A DNA stretch of 64,000 bases from Aquimarina sp. MAR_2010_214 (GCF_002846555.1 NZ_PJMS01000001.1:2976001-3040000), one strand, 5' to 3'. Positions 45,464-55,498 are shown, counted from the first letter of the stretch. The notes: a model not told the origin generated them from the letters alone. A program made the numbers and translations.

Positions 45464-45701
45464 GCACCTTACAAGCTTTATCGAAGAAAACGATGAAGAT
45501 TTTATTATAGAAACTATTGAAACCCTAGAAGCTTTAACAGAAGTGCCTTCGTTAAAAGATGAAGAGCTAGATGTTATCGGAGAACTTATCTCTAATATGT
45601 ATGGAGCTCTAGAGGTTGATAAAATGATTAAAGAAGGTACTCCAAAAAAAGAAGCTCTAAACAGCTTCATGAAAAGAGTCCTTGGGTCTATTGATACCTG
45701 A
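45444..45701 (+). CDS. Small acidic protein, DUF6952-like
   Basis: 85 residues, mostly helical and acidic (FIEENDEDFIIETIETLEAL), ending KEALNSFMKRVLGSIDT. I associate it with DUF6952, a short family found after thioredoxin and peroxiredoxin genes in Flavobacteriia. It overlaps the thioredoxin gene by 20 bp and so is translated from the same message. No function is known. Confidence 0.65.
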   Translation: MKLPVIKHLTSFIEENDEDFIIETIETLEALTEVPSLKDEELDVIGELISNMYGALEVDKMIKEGTPKKEALNSFMKRVLGSIDT

Positions 45702-45708
45702 AAAATAA

Positions 45709-45750
45709 AAAAACCTGCTTAATATATCCATAGTAGGTTTTTTTATTTTC
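45709..45750 (+). terminator. Terminator after the thioredoxin/DUF6952 pair
   Basis: AAAAAACCTGCT and AGTAGGTTTTTTT form a stem with one G-U pair, followed by a T-run. Confidence 0.8.
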
Positions 45751-45819
45751 TAAAAACTTTATTAATATTACACTATAATCTTACTAATTTTATAACTCTT
45801 AAAACAACAATCATTTATT

Positions 45820-46320
45820 ATGGCTTCAATAACATTAAAAGGAAATACAATCCACACTAGTGGGGATTTACCAGAAGTAGGACAAAACGCACCAGATTTT
45901 GAGATGGTGAATGCTGATTTATCTACTGCAAAATTATCTGATTATAAAGGGAATAGAGTGGTTTTAAATATTTTTCCTTCTGTAGATACAGGAATTTGCG
46001 CAGCTTCAGTACGAGCATTTAATAAGGAAGCAAGCAATTTGTCAAATACTAAAGTACTTTGTGTATCACGCGATTTACCTTTTGCTCAAGGGCGTTTTTG
46101 TGGAGCAGAAGGATTAGAAAATGTAATTAATCATTCTGATTTTAAAACAGGAGAGTTTGGAAAAAACTATGGGCTAGAGATTGTAGATGGACCATTACAA
46201 GGGTTACACTCTAGAGCAGTTATCGTTCTTGATGAGAATGGAACCGTATTGTACACAGAACAAGTGCCAGAAATTGTGCAGGAACCAGATTATTCTGCAG
46301 CACTAGCAATATTGTCGTAA
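45820..46320 (+). CDS. tpx: Thiol peroxidase (Tpx)
   Basis: 166 residues, the standard Tpx length. Peroxidatic Cys60 in FPSVDTGICAASVRAFN and resolving Cys94 in GRFCGAEG have the Tpx spacing. It is an atypical 2-Cys peroxiredoxin that prefers lipid hydroperoxides and is recycled by thioredoxin, which fits the genes before it. dgkA follows six bases after the stop. Confidence 0.96.
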   Translation: MASITLKGNTIHTSGDLPEVGQNAPDFEMVNADLSTAKLSDYKGNRVVLNIFPSVDTGICAASVRAFNKEASNLSNTKVLCVSRDLPFAQGRFCGAEGLENVINHSDFKTGEFGKNYGLEIVDGPLQGLHSRAVIVLDENGTVLYTEQVPEIVQEPDYSAALAILS

Positions 46321-46326
46321 TATCTT

Positions 46327-46695
46327 ATGAGTAAGGTATTAAAATTTGTAACGGGTAGATTACGAGGTTGCGGTTATGCTTTTAAAGGAGCTTTGTTACT
46401 GGTAAAGACAGAGCCAAGTATACAAGTACAGGTTGGAGTTGCAGTATTAATGACAATTTTAGGTTTTTATTTTGATATTACTTCGATCGAGTGGATTTTG
46501 CAAATTTTTGCTATTGGATTGGTAATGAGTGTTGAAGGGCTAAATACTACAATCGAAGCAATTGCTGATTTTATTCACCCGGATTTTCATAATAAAATAG
46601 GTTTTATAAAAGATATAGCTGCGGGAGCTGTTTTTATTGCGGCAATTACGGCTATAATAATTGGATTGTTAATTTATATCCCTTATTTAGTTTAG
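46327..46695 (+). CDS. dgkA: Diacylglycerol/undecaprenol kinase (DgkA family)
   Basis: 122 residues, three membrane helices and the family signature EGLNTTIEAIADF in the active site. It phosphorylates diacylglycerol or undecaprenol in the inner membrane; in organisms of this type the lipid substrate is not settled. It follows tpx by six bases. Confidence 0.92.
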   Translation: MSKVLKFVTGRLRGCGYAFKGALLLVKTEPSIQVQVGVAVLMTILGFYFDITSIEWILQIFAIGLVMSVEGLNTTIEAIADFIHPDFHNKIGFIKDIAAGAVFIAAITAIIIGLLIYIPYLV

Positions 46696-46737
46696 AAAAT
46701 TTTTCAGGCATTTTTACGTTCCAATATAGATATTCGT

Positions 46738-46745
46738 ATTTTTGC
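46738..46745 (+). promoter_or_regulatory. -7 box TATTTTTG of ftsK
   Basis: Exact TAnnTTTG, 17 bp before the ftsK start codon; the leader would be about 10-12 bases. Confidence 0.55.
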
Positions 46746-46762
46746 GATAAGATACCCAAAAA

Positions 46763-49258
46763 ATGGCCAAAAGAAAGGTAAGCACAAAAAGGAAGACAAC
46801 AAAAAAACCTAAAACACCACTAAAAGAAAAATTTACACTATCAAGACAACAAAAAGTTGTTTTAGGTAGCTTCTTATTCTTTTTAGGGATAGGACTATTT
46901 TTTGCATTTGTTTCGTTTTTCTTTAATTGGAAAATTGATCAAAGTGAAATATCACAATTTTATAATAGGACATCATCTCCAAAAAACTGGTTGAGTAAAT
47001 TTGGAGCTACAGTAAGTCATTTCTTTATTTTTAAAGGATTTGGGATATCTGCATTAGTTATCCCTGTACTTACTTCATTGACAGGAGTGTATTTATTCTT
47101 TGATCTCAATAAAAAAAAACTATTTGGGTTTTGGTTTTGGGGTGGATTAGTAATGCTTTGGGTGTCAGTTGTTTTGGGTTTTGTAGAGAAAGATGGAGGA
47201 TTATTGGCTGGTATTATAGGATATGAAACTAATGATTTTTTAAGAGACTATATAGGTTTTATAGGTACAGTTCTTGTACTTGCCTTTTTTGCAATAGTGT
47301 ATATTGTTGTGCGACTAAGATATACTCCTGAGAAAATATCTGATTCTTTAAAAAACACCCAAAAGGCTATAGCAAAGGATTTTGAAGTAACACCAGAAAC
47401 AAATCATAAACAAACAGTATCAACTCCTGCTTCAGATAATTCTAGCTCTAGTATTAAAGAAAGAATAGATTCAATTATTGCTAAATCTAAAGATTTTAAT
47501 AAAAAACATGAGGACAAGAAACAAAAGGAGAAAGAAGATACGATTAAAAAAGATAACAATACAGAGGAGGTTACATTAAACCCTACAATCAATGATTTTT
47601 ATGGAGATCCGAATAACCGTGATAATGAGATTCCTGAGAAACTAATTATAAAATCAGAAGATAATCCCGAAGACATTGCAATGGAGGTCGAAACTACAAT
47701 AGAAGAAGAGGTAGTTGGAGACTTAAGTGCTAAATTGGTTAAAGATTTTGGTGAATTTGATCCAAAATTAGAGCTAGGAAACTATAAATTTCCGGCAATT
47801 AGCTTATTAAAGGATTATACCACACAATCAGGAGGAATTACAATTGATCAGGGCGAGTTAGAAGAAAATAAAAATCGAATTGTAGAGACACTTAAGAATT
47901 ATAAAATTGAAATTGCCCAAATTAAGGCAACAGTTGGTCCTACAGTAACATTATACGAAATTGTACCAGAAGCCGGAATTAGAATTTCTAAAATTAAGAA
48001 TTTAGAAGATGATATCGCGTTATCATTGGCGGCTTTAGGAATTCGTATAATAGCTCCGATACCTGGTAAAGGAACTATTGGTATAGAGGTGCCCAATAAG
48101 AATGCTACTATTGTATCAATGCGATCTGCAATTTCATCTTCAAAGTTTCAGAACGCAGAAATGGAATTGCCATTATCTTTGGGTAAAACGATTTCGAATG
48201 AAACATTTGTAGTTGATCTTGCCAAAATGCCTCACCTTCTTATGGCTGGAGCTACGGGACAAGGAAAATCTGTTGGACTTAATGCGATACTTACATCGCT
48301 GCTTTATAAAAAACATCCCGCAGAAGTAAAATTTGTTTTGGTAGATCCTAAAAAAGTAGAACTTACTTTATTTAATAAGATCGAACGACACTACTTGGCC
48401 AAATTACCAGATACAGAAGAGGCTATTATTACAGATAATACAAAGGTGATTAATACACTTAATTCTTTGTGTATCGAGATGGATGCTCGGTATGATCTGT
48501 TAAAACAAGCAATGGTTAGAAATATTAAGGAATATAATGTAAAGTTTAAAGCAAGGAAGCTAAATCCTGAAAACGGCCATAAATTTTTACCATATATTGT
48601 ACTGGTAGTAGATGAGTTTGCAGACCTTATTATGACCGCAGGAAAAGAAGTAGAAACTCCTATAGCCAGATTGGCTCAATTGGCTCGTGCAATTGGGATA
48701 CATCTTATTATAGCTACCCAACGACCATCTGTAAATGTAATAACAGGTATGATTAAAGCTAATTTCCCTGCAAGAATTGCATTTAGAGTAACTTCTAAAA
48801 TAGATTCTCGTACAATTTTAGATACAGGAGGAGCAGATCAATTAATTGGTAGAGGAGATATGTTGTATACACAAGGGAATGATATTGTAAGAATACAATG
48901 TGCCTTTGTTGATACACCAGAAGTAGAGCGAATAACAGATTATATTGGTAGTCAAAAAGCATATCCAGATGCGCATCTGTTGCCCGAATATGTAGGTGAA
49001 GAAAGTGGCACAGGTCTTGATATAGATAAAAAGGATAGAGATAAACTTTTTGCTGAAGCTGCAGAAGTAATTGTAACAGCTCAGCAAGGGTCGGCGTCTT
49101 TATTACAAAGGAAATTAAAATTAGGGTACAATCGAGCAGGTCGATTAATTGATCAATTAGAAGCTGCAGGAATTGTAGGCCCTTTTGAAGGAAGTAAAGC
49201 AAGACAGGTTTTAGTACCTGATTTAATTTCACTTCAGCAGTTGCTTGATAGTGAGTAA
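46763..49258 (+). CDS. ftsK: DNA translocase FtsK/SpoIIIE
   Basis: 831 residues. A basic N-terminus, four membrane helices (about 30-180), an acidic linker (about 200-310), and the motor: FtsK alpha domain, Walker A GATGQGKSVGLNAIL, Walker B VLVVDEFADLIM, and ATQRPSVNVITG. The C-terminal gamma winged helix (SASLLQRKLKLGYNRAGRLI) would read polar guide sequences. It pumps DNA at the septum and helps resolve chromosome dimers. Confidence 0.96.
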   Translation: MAKRKVSTKRKTTKKPKTPLKEKFTLSRQQKVVLGSFLFFLGIGLFFAFVSFFFNWKIDQSEISQFYNRTSSPKNWLSKFGATVSHFFIFKGFGISALVIPVLTSLTGVYLFFDLNKKKLFGFWFWGGLVMLWVSVVLGFVEKDGGLLAGIIGYETNDFLRDYIGFIGTVLVLAFFAIVYIVVRLRYTPEKISDSLKNTQKAIAKDFEVTPETNHKQTVSTPASDNSSSSIKERIDSIIAKSKDFNKKHEDKKQKEKEDTIKKDNNTEEVTLNPTINDFYGDPNNRDNEIPEKLIIKSEDNPEDIAMEVETTIEEEVVGDLSAKLVKDFGEFDPKLELGNYKFPAISLLKDYTTQSGGITIDQGELEENKNRIVETLKNYKIEIAQIKATVGPTVTLYEIVPEAGIRISKIKNLEDDIALSLAALGIRIIAPIPGKGTIGIEVPNKNATIVSMRSAISSSKFQNAEMELPLSLGKTISNETFVVDLAKMPHLLMAGATGQGKSVGLNAILTSLLYKKHPAEVKFVLVDPKKVELTLFNKIERHYLAKLPDTEEAIITDNTKVINTLNSLCIEMDARYDLLKQAMVRNIKEYNVKFKARKLNPENGHKFLPYIVLVVDEFADLIMTAGKEVETPIARLAQLARAIGIHLIIATQRPSVNVITGMIKANFPARIAFRVTSKIDSRTILDTGGADQLIGRGDMLYTQGNDIVRIQCAFVDTPEVERITDYIGSQKAYPDAHLLPEYVGEESGTGLDIDKKDRDKLFAEAAEVIVTAQQGSASLLQRKLKLGYNRAGRLIDQLEAAGIVGPFEGSKARQVLVPDLISLQQLLDSE

Positions 49259-49309
49259 TATGCTGATAATATAGTAGTAATAATTAGTAATTAAAGAAGA
49301 ATAAATAAA

Positions 49310-49945
49310 ATGATAAAAAAAGCAATATTTATACTATTTGTATTAGGCATAACTACTGCACAAGCCCAAAACGCCAAAGGCCTTTTGGATGAGGTTTCTA
49401 AAAAAGTAAATAGCTACTCTAATATTGTTATTAACTTTAAATATTCTATTAATAATCAGGCAGAAAATGTTGCTCAAGAAACCAGAGGAGATGTAACATT
49501 ACAAGGAAACAAATACCTGCTTAATATTATGGGAACTAAGCGTATGTATGATGGTAAGAAGTTGCACGTGATTGTTCCAGAAGATGAAGAAATCAATATT
49601 TCTTCTCAAGATGAGGATGATGGTACCAGTGTAACCCCTTCAAAAATGCTAACTTTTTATGAAGATGGATATACCTATAAAATGGATATTGTTCAGGATG
49701 TAAAAGGTAGAAAAATTCAATATGTAAAATTGATACCGATTGACTCAAAAAGTGATTTAAAAGAAATTTTACTTGGTATTGACAAGCAAACAAAGCATAT
49801 TTACAAAATGATTCAGAAACAAAATAATGGTACTAATGTTACAATTACGGTTAATAGTTTCAAAACTAATCAGCCACTTTCAAAAACATTATTTGTATTT
49901 GATAAATCAAAATATGAAAATTATTATATCAATCGATTAGATTAG
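49310..49945 (+). CDS. LolA-like outer-membrane lipoprotein carrier
   Basis: 211 residues with a signal peptide (ending TTAQAQ) and the LolA fold: an open beta-barrel with helices (VSKKVNSYSNIVINFKYSIN, then GDVTLQGNKYLLNI, MYDGKKLHVIVPEDEEINI). It would carry lipoproteins or another lipid across the periplasm. It follows ftsK, and a terminator separates it from the LptF/G gene. Confidence 0.85.
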   Translation: MIKKAIFILFVLGITTAQAQNAKGLLDEVSKKVNSYSNIVINFKYSINNQAENVAQETRGDVTLQGNKYLLNIMGTKRMYDGKKLHVIVPEDEEINISSQDEDDGTSVTPSKMLTFYEDGYTYKMDIVQDVKGRKIQYVKLIPIDSKSDLKEILLGIDKQTKHIYKMIQKQNNGTNVTITVNSFKTNQPLSKTLFVFDKSKYENYYINRLD

Positions 49946-49970
49946 AAGTAATAAAATATAAAAGCATAGA

Positions 49971-50010
49971 AAAGAACGGGTGTAAAAATTTACACACGTT
50001 CTTTAGTTTT
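49971..50010 (+). terminator. Terminator after the LolA-like gene
   Basis: AAAGAACG..TGTAAA..TTTACA..CGTTCTTT forms a long two-part stem followed by a T-rich run. Confidence 0.75.
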
Positions 50011-50051
50011 TAATTAATGTATATTTTTGGCGATTAGAAAATAGAAAACGA

Positions 50052-51497
50052 GTGAAGATTCTAGATAGGTATATTTTAACAACTTTTGTAAAGACATTTT
50101 TTCCGCTCTTTATAATTATTATGTTTATCCTTTTATTGCAAACAATCTGGTTGTTTATATCAGAATTGGCAGGAAAAGATCTAGATTTCTCGGTAATATT
50201 GAAGTTTTTGACGTTTGCAACACCTAGATTGATTCCTATGGTTTTGCCACTTACAATTTTACTAACGTCTATTATGATTTTCGGGAATTTTGCCGAGAAT
50301 TATGAATTCGCTGCGATGAAATCTTCTGGAATATCCTTACAACGAGCTATGAGAACATTATCGGTTTTTATCTTTTTTGTTGGGATAGGTGCCTTTCTAT
50401 TTTCGAATACAGTAATCCCTTCTTCAGAGAAAAGATTTATAAACCTTCGTAAAAATATAGTTAAAGTAAAACCAGCAATGGTTATAACCCCTAATCAGTT
50501 TAATGATTTGGGTGATATAAATATAAAAGTAGCAGAAAAATATGGTGATAATGATCAGTTCCTTAGAGATGTTATCATTCATAAAAAAGCAGCAAGACCC
50601 GGTAATTTTACAGTTATAAAAGCTGTAGGAGGGGAGTTAAAAGGTAATATTAATTCTGATTTAATCACTTTGGTGCTTAATGATGGTAATTATTATGATG
50701 AAATCCAACCAAATTCTTCTCAAAAGAGAAATAAATTGCCATTTGCTAAAGCACATTTTAAAAAATATGTTCTTAATATAGATTTGTCATCTTTGGGTAA
50801 TGTAGATATGGATGAACAGCAATATAGTAAAGGGTATAATATGCTTAATGTTAATGAGCTAAAAAATGAGATAGATACATTATCTATTGAAGTTAATAAG
50901 AATGTGAAGAATATGACGGTTGATATTAATAGAATGATAGGGGTTGATGGATTAAACAGAAATATTAAGATAAATGACTCTCTTCCAAAAGTAAGTAATG
51001 ATACGTTGGATATAAGAGATTATTTCAATACACTTGATAAAATACAGATATACCAGATTGCATCTTCTAATGCAGATGGAGTGATAAGGAAATTAGACTC
51101 GACACAAAAAAACCTAAGTTTTAGGAGAAGAGCTTTAAATAAATATGAAATGTCATTGCATGATAAATTTGCTTTAGGAATTTCATGTATATTATTGTTC
51201 TTTGTGGGAGCTCCTTTGGGGGCTATAATTCGTAAAGGAGGGTTAGGATTGCCGATAGTAATTGGGGTTGTATTGTTTTTGACATATCATTTTATTGGTA
51301 TATTTGCTAAAAACAGTGCCGAAGAAGGTGGAATTCCTCCATATATAGGCTCATGGCTTTCTACATGTATTATATTTCCGTTAAGTATATTCCTGACACA
51401 CAGAGCTACTACAGATCAGGGAATCTTTAATCTGGATACTTTTATCCAACCAATAAAGAATTTCTTTATAAAACGATCTTCTAAATCCAAAAAATAG
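50052..51497 (+). CDS. LptF/LptG family permease
   Basis: 481 residues from a GTG start (GTG AAG ATT CTA, giving MKILDRYILTTFVKTFFPLF). The arrangement is three N-terminal helices, a long periplasmic jellyroll domain (about 130-365), then three helices (ISCILLFFVGAPLGAIIRKG, FLTYHFIGIFAK). This is the YjgP/YjgQ fold of the lipopolysaccharide exporter LptBFG. No upstream ATG in frame is closer to the family start. Confidence 0.92.
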   Translation: MKILDRYILTTFVKTFFPLFIIIMFILLLQTIWLFISELAGKDLDFSVILKFLTFATPRLIPMVLPLTILLTSIMIFGNFAENYEFAAMKSSGISLQRAMRTLSVFIFFVGIGAFLFSNTVIPSSEKRFINLRKNIVKVKPAMVITPNQFNDLGDINIKVAEKYGDNDQFLRDVIIHKKAARPGNFTVIKAVGGELKGNINSDLITLVLNDGNYYDEIQPNSSQKRNKLPFAKAHFKKYVLNIDLSSLGNVDMDEQQYSKGYNMLNVNELKNEIDTLSIEVNKNVKNMTVDINRMIGVDGLNRNIKINDSLPKVSNDTLDIRDYFNTLDKIQIYQIASSNADGVIRKLDSTQKNLSFRRRALNKYEMSLHDKFALGISCILLFFVGAPLGAIIRKGGLGLPIVIGVVLFLTYHFIGIFAKNSAEEGGIPPYIGSWLSTCIIFPLSIFLTHRATTDQGIFNLDTFIQPIKNFFIKRSSKSKK

Positions 51498-51510
51498 ATT
51501 TCTTTTTAAA

Positions 51511-51518
51511 TATCTTTG
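51511..51518 (+). promoter_or_regulatory. -7 box TATCTTTG of the ribB gene
   Basis: Exact TAnnTTTG, 19 bp before the ATG at 51538. Confidence 0.55.
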
Positions 51519-51537
51519 CCCGTAATAATTTAAGAGT

Positions 51538-52695
51538 ATGATTATGTCACAAGCTACTAATGCCACAAACAAAATGAAACTGAATACCATTCAAGAAGCT
51601 ATCGAAGATATTCGGCAAGGAAAGGTGATTATTGTGGTAGATGATGAAGATCGTGAAAATGAAGGAGATTTCATTGCAGCGGCAGAAAAGGTAACCCCAG
51701 AGATGATCAATTTTATGGCAACTCATGGTCGTGGATTGATTTGTGCTCCACTTACAAAAGATCGTTGTGAGGAGTTAAATCTGGATATGATGGTTCAGAA
51801 CAATACCGTTTTACATGAAACCCAATTTACGGTATCGGTCGATTTAATTGGACATGGCTGTACAACAGGGATTTCTGTACATGATAGAGCCAAGACTATA
51901 AATGCATTGATCCAGGAGGATACAAAACCTCACGACTTAGGAAGGCCTGGGCATATTTTTCCGCTTAAAGCGAAAAATGGAGGAGTATTGAGACGTACAG
52001 GGCATACTGAAGCAGCTGTGGATCTAGCAAGACTTGCAGGTTTTAAACCAGCAGGGATTTTGGTTGAAATTTTGAATGAAGATGGTACTATGGCACGTTT
52101 ACCTCAACTGGTAGAAGTTGCAAAGAAATTTGATCTTAAATTAATATCGATTGAAGATCTGGTAGCCTATCGTATGCAGCATGATTCTCTGATCGAGAAA
52201 AAAGAAGACTTTGATATTACTACACGTTTTGGAAATTATAGACTTAGAGCTTATAAACAAACAACTAATGATCAAGTGCATATTGCCTTGACATTGGGTT
52301 CTTGGAAAGAAAACGAACCTGTACTTACCAGAATCAATTCTACCTTGTTTAATAATGATATCCTGGGAACGCTAACTAATAATGCGGATAAACGTCTGGA
52401 TGCTATGTTTCAGCGTATTAATACCGAAGGTAAAGGAGCGATAATTTTTATTAATCAAGAAAGTCAATCCCTTAACCTTTTAGGACGTTTAAGTGCTTTA
52501 AAAGAAATTCAGAATGGAAAAGATGTAGTAAAAGCACCAAAAATTGCTATGGATAGCAAAGATTTTGGTATAGGAGCGCAAATTCTACATGATATTAATA
52601 TTCATAAATTACGATTAGTCTCTAATACTGTTCAACAAAAACGTGTTGGAATGATTGGATATGGACTAGAAATCGTAGACTATGTAGGGTATTAA
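51538..52695 (+). CDS. ribB: 3,4-dihydroxy-2-butanone-4-phosphate synthase with degenerate GTP cyclohydrolase II domain
   Basis: 385 residues; a second ATG at 51544 is an equally good start. The RibB half (about 14-215) is intact: [39 protein letters not shown]. The C-terminal half (222-385) aligns with GTP cyclohydrolase II but lacks its active site: the HSECLTGDVFGSxRCDCG zinc block is [18 protein letters not shown] (266-282) with no cysteine, and RQEGRGIGL is NQESQSLNL (306-314). It therefore probably makes only the butanone phosphate for riboflavin; a separate RibA is required. Databases usually name such proteins RibBA. Confidence 0.9.
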   Translation: MIMSQATNATNKMKLNTIQEAIEDIRQGKVIIVVDDEDRENEGDFIAAAEKVTPEMINFMATHGRGLICAPLTKDRCEELNLDMMVQNNTVLHETQFTVSVDLIGHGCTTGISVHDRAKTINALIQEDTKPHDLGRPGHIFPLKAKNGGVLRRTGHTEAAVDLARLAGFKPAGILVEILNEDGTMARLPQLVEVAKKFDLKLISIEDLVAYRMQHDSLIEKKEDFDITTRFGNYRLRAYKQTTNDQVHIALTLGSWKENEPVLTRINSTLFNNDILGTLTNNADKRLDAMFQRINTEGKGAIIFINQESQSLNLLGRLSALKEIQNGKDVVKAPKIAMDSKDFGIGAQILHDINIHKLRLVSNTVQQKRVGMIGYGLEIVDYVGY

Positions 52696-52707
52696 AAACC
52701 TGATGTT

Positions 52708-53913
52708 TTACAAGGCACTTTTTACGAGAATACTTTTTAAAGCTTCAACCATTTTTGAAGCTCTTTCTGTTACTTCTTCTTCAGTCCAGTTCAATTTGAT
52801 TAAGCAAGAGATAGTGCGTCCCATCCAACGATCACTGGCATCAAATGATCGATTGTTTTTTTGTAGCCCTTGTTGTATTTCCTGAGAAAACTTATTGAGA
52901 GATTTTGGTTCTAAAAGATGTTCCCATTTTTTGTAGTAGTGCCAGTTATTATCAAACCAATAAAAACAAGCGTCTACACCATTTTTACCCAAAGCTTTAT
53001 GTGCTTTTCTAGCAAGATCTTCTGTAGGTAAAAAAATATTTAAAAATGAATAATTTTCTACTCCTGTTTCTGGTACTCTTCTAAAAGAAACCTCAGGAAC
53101 TGCTGCCAAAGCATTACGTAATGTAGTATAGTTTTTTTCTTGTACCTCTAATGTATGATCTAACTTTCTTAATTGTGCAATTCCTACTGCCGCATTTAGT
53201 TCAGACAATCTATAATTATACCCTAAAAACGGATGTGTTTCTGCACCGCGATCATTACCAACATGGTCATGGCCATGATCCTGGTATTTGTGCGCTCGAT
53301 CTGCATAGGTTTCAGAATTAGTAATGATACCACCTCCTTCACCACAGGTAACCGTTTTTACATAATCAAAAGAAAAGCAGCCTAAATCGCCATAACTTCC
53401 TAATGGTTTTCCATCGTAAGTGGCTCCGATAGCCTGGCACGCATCTTCTAATAAAATAAGGTTATGTTTATCACTAATTGCCTTTAATGCTGCAAGATCT
53501 GCCATAGATCCACACATGTGAACAGGCATAATTGCTTTTGTTTTTGAAGTAATAGATGCTTCAACTGCTTTAGGATTCAAAGTAAGAGTATCATCTATAT
53601 CACATAAAACAGGAATAGCCCCAACCGACAATATCGCCTCAAAACTAGCAACAAAAGTAAATGTTGGCATAATTACTTCATCACCAGATCCGATACCAGC
53701 ACATGCTAAAGCAACAGTTAATGCTGCAGTCCCGCTAGAAACTACCTGAGCATATTTGGATTGCATTCTACTTGCCAGATCTTTTTCTAATTCTAAAGCT
53801 TTATGATGACCGTTTCTCATAGGGTCAAATCCATATCGCATTAAAACTCCATTATCTAAAACATCTTGAACTTCTTTTCGTTCTTCAGCACCAAATAATT
53901 CAAATCCAGGCAT
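52708..53913 (-). CDS. DegT/DnrJ/EryC1/StrS aminotransferase
   Basis: 401 residues, PLP type I fold. VVSSGTAALTVALACAGIG, FTFVASFEAILSVGAIPVL, LLEDACQAIGATYDGK and CFSFDYVKTVTCGEGGGII (the PLP lysine in YVK) are the family landmarks; NYRLSELNAAVG follows. Members aminate sugar nucleotides for surface polysaccharides. No other polysaccharide genes are adjacent, and it converges on the ribB gene with a 12-bp gap. Confidence 0.92.
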   Translation of the reverse strand: MPGFELFGAEERKEVQDVLDNGVLMRYGFDPMRNGHHKALELEKDLASRMQSKYAQVVSSGTAALTVALACAGIGSGDEVIMPTFTFVASFEAILSVGAIPVLCDIDDTLTLNPKAVEASITSKTKAIMPVHMCGSMADLAALKAISDKHNLILLEDACQAIGATYDGKPLGSYGDLGCFSFDYVKTVTCGEGGGIITNSETYADRAHKYQDHGHDHVGNDRGAETHPFLGYNYRLSELNAAVGIAQLRKLDHTLEVQEKNYTTLRNALAAVPEVSFRRVPETGVENYSFLNIFLPTEDLARKAHKALGKNGVDACFYWFDNNWHYYKKWEHLLEPKSLNKFSQEIQQGLQKNNRSFDASDRWMGRTISCLIKLNWTEEEVTERASKMVEALKSILVKSAL

Positions 53914-54041
53914 AGGTATCGTGTTAAATTAAAAACTCTGTTCAGCAAAAATACCGAAAAGAGTTTTGATTTTACTGCGGATATTTCAGATTTTTTTAAT
54001 TATTTCTATACAGAATTAATTTCAGTTGTATAACCCAAATC

Positions 54042-54671
54042 TTAAATGGTAATAACTGTGTCTGTAATAGGCCGTCTTACTTTTTTAAATTCGGCAAACA
54101 TATCATCTTCTGCTCGATACCCAATAGGAAGAACTAATACCGATTTTAGTCCTAAGTCTTTAAGGTTGAGGATTTCATCATATTTTTCAGGAATAAACCC
54201 TTCCATAGGGCAGGAGTCTATTTTTTCGATAGCACATACGGTAAGTAGATTTCCTAAAGCCAAATACGCTTGTTTTGCTGACCAGTTAAATATTTCTTCG
54301 GGTGATTTATAAGTAAAAGAATCAACAAGCTGCTCTTTAAAAGGTTTTAATATTTCTTCAGAAGTATTTCTGATTGCTTTTACATTGTCAAAATGTTTAG
54401 AAATATACTGTTCTCCAACAACATTTTCAATACAAAATACCAGCACATGAGATGCGTCTGCAACTTGCTGCTGATTCCAGGAATGTGGAGTCAGCTCTTT
54501 TTGTAAAGATTTATTTTTTATAACCACTAATTTTAGCGGTTGCAAACCGTATGAAGTGGCAGTAAGATTAAAAGCTTCAGTAAGTATATCTATTTTTTCC
54601 TGAGAAAGGATTTTCTTATTATCGAATTTTTTGGTAGCATAACGCCAATGTAAACTTTCTATAATATTCAT
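54042..54671 (-). CDS. NAD(P)H-dependent oxidoreductase, nitroreductase family
   Basis: 209 residues. Opens NIIESLHWRYATKKFDNKK (FMN-binding Arg/Tyr region of the NfsB-like group), with SYGLQPLKLVVIKN, SWNQQQVADASHVLVF and SCPMEGFIPEKYDEIL. These flavoproteins reduce nitro compounds or quinones. It is divergent from the thioesterase gene. Confidence 0.9.
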   Translation of the reverse strand: MNIIESLHWRYATKKFDNKKILSQEKIDILTEAFNLTATSYGLQPLKLVVIKNKSLQKELTPHSWNQQQVADASHVLVFCIENVVGEQYISKHFDNVKAIRNTSEEILKPFKEQLVDSFTYKSPEEIFNWSAKQAYLALGNLLTVCAIEKIDSCPMEGFIPEKYDEILNLKDLGLKSVLVLPIGYRAEDDMFAEFKKVRRPITDTVITI

Positions 54672-54694
54672 TCGAAGTTTTTTTAAGTATATGA

Positions 54695-54702
54695 CAAAGA
54701 TA
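54695..54702 (-). promoter_or_regulatory. -7 box TATCTTTG of the nitroreductase gene
   Basis: Exact TAnnTTTG on the minus strand, 23 bp before the start codon at 54671. Confidence 0.55.
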
Positions 54703-54715
54703 ATACGATAAGATT

Positions 54716-54723
54716 TACCTTTG
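54716..54723 (+). promoter_or_regulatory. -7 box TACCTTTG of the thioesterase gene
   Basis: Exact TAnnTTTG on the plus strand, 38 bp before the start at 54762; together with the box at 54695-54702 it makes a compact divergent promoter. Confidence 0.55.
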
Positions 54724-54761
54724 ACGAGTATTATGATAAGAAAAAACTATATCACAAATGT

Positions 54762-55157
54762 ATGAATGCTATAGAAGAATTGATTAACAAATCTGAAACA
54801 AGAATCTTTAAAGCTGTATTCCCTAATACGACCAATCATTACGAAACTTTATTTGGTGGTACAGCGTTACAGCTTATGGATGAGGTGTCTTTTATCTGTG
54901 CTACTCGTTTTAGTAGAAAAAAGGTGGTTACCATATCAACAGATAAAATCGATTTTGAGAAACCAATACCCGAGGGAACTATTATAGAACTCGTAGCAAG
55001 AATAGCAGAAGTAGGAAGAACCAGTTGTTTGGTAAAAGTTGATATCTACAAAGAAGATATGTATAGCAAGGATAGAGAACTTGCCGTTTCTGGGCACTTT
55101 AAGTTTGTTGCCATAGATAATAATAAAAATCCAATTCCAATAGTAGAAAATAATTAA
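54762..55157 (+). CDS. Acyl-CoA thioesterase, hotdog fold (YciA-like)
   Basis: 131 residues. HYETLFGGTALQLMDEVSFI matches the hotdog helix with its catalytic Asp (GG..L.WMDE pattern), followed by VVTISTDKIDFEKPIPEGT and TSCLVKVDIYKED. Such enzymes hydrolyse acyl-CoA thioesters in the cytoplasm. The 341-bp stretch after it (55158-55498) shows no gene, promoter or repeat that I can support. Confidence 0.88.
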   Translation: MNAIEELINKSETRIFKAVFPNTTNHYETLFGGTALQLMDEVSFICATRFSRKKVVTISTDKIDFEKPIPEGTIIELVARIAEVGRTSCLVKVDIYKEDMYSKDRELAVSGHFKFVAIDNNKNPIPIVENN

Positions 55158-55498
55158 CTTCTTTATTTCATTTTTTGGATTAGACGATAGATACTAAGGT
55201 ATCTGTTTTATTTGGGAACGTTGAATCTTTTTGCTTTTGTTTATAACAGGCTAAAATAGAAACGAGTTAAAGATCAATTCGTTTTATTCCTTAACTATGG
55301 ACGGACTAATATAACATAGATTTTTCAGACAGTTTTTAATAATTAGAACTTTAGAATATAAGATCTAGATTTTAGGTACTTAAAAATACTAAGAACCAAA
55401 ACAAAAGTATAGTTATGCTTTCTGGTTATTGTAACATAGCCGTATGTTTGATATCATCTTAACGATTTTGCTTCGAAGCAGTTCGTTTTTTTATTTGA

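Noticed and set aside
48795..49232. 145-codon minus-strand ORF inside ftsK
   Set aside because: It lies wholly within ftsK, is low-complexity Leu/Gln-rich, and ftsK is clearly the coding strand. The same holds for other antisense frames in large genes.
51538..52695. Bifunctional RibBA
   Set aside because: The GTP cyclohydrolase II active-site residues are missing, so only the RibB activity is supported.
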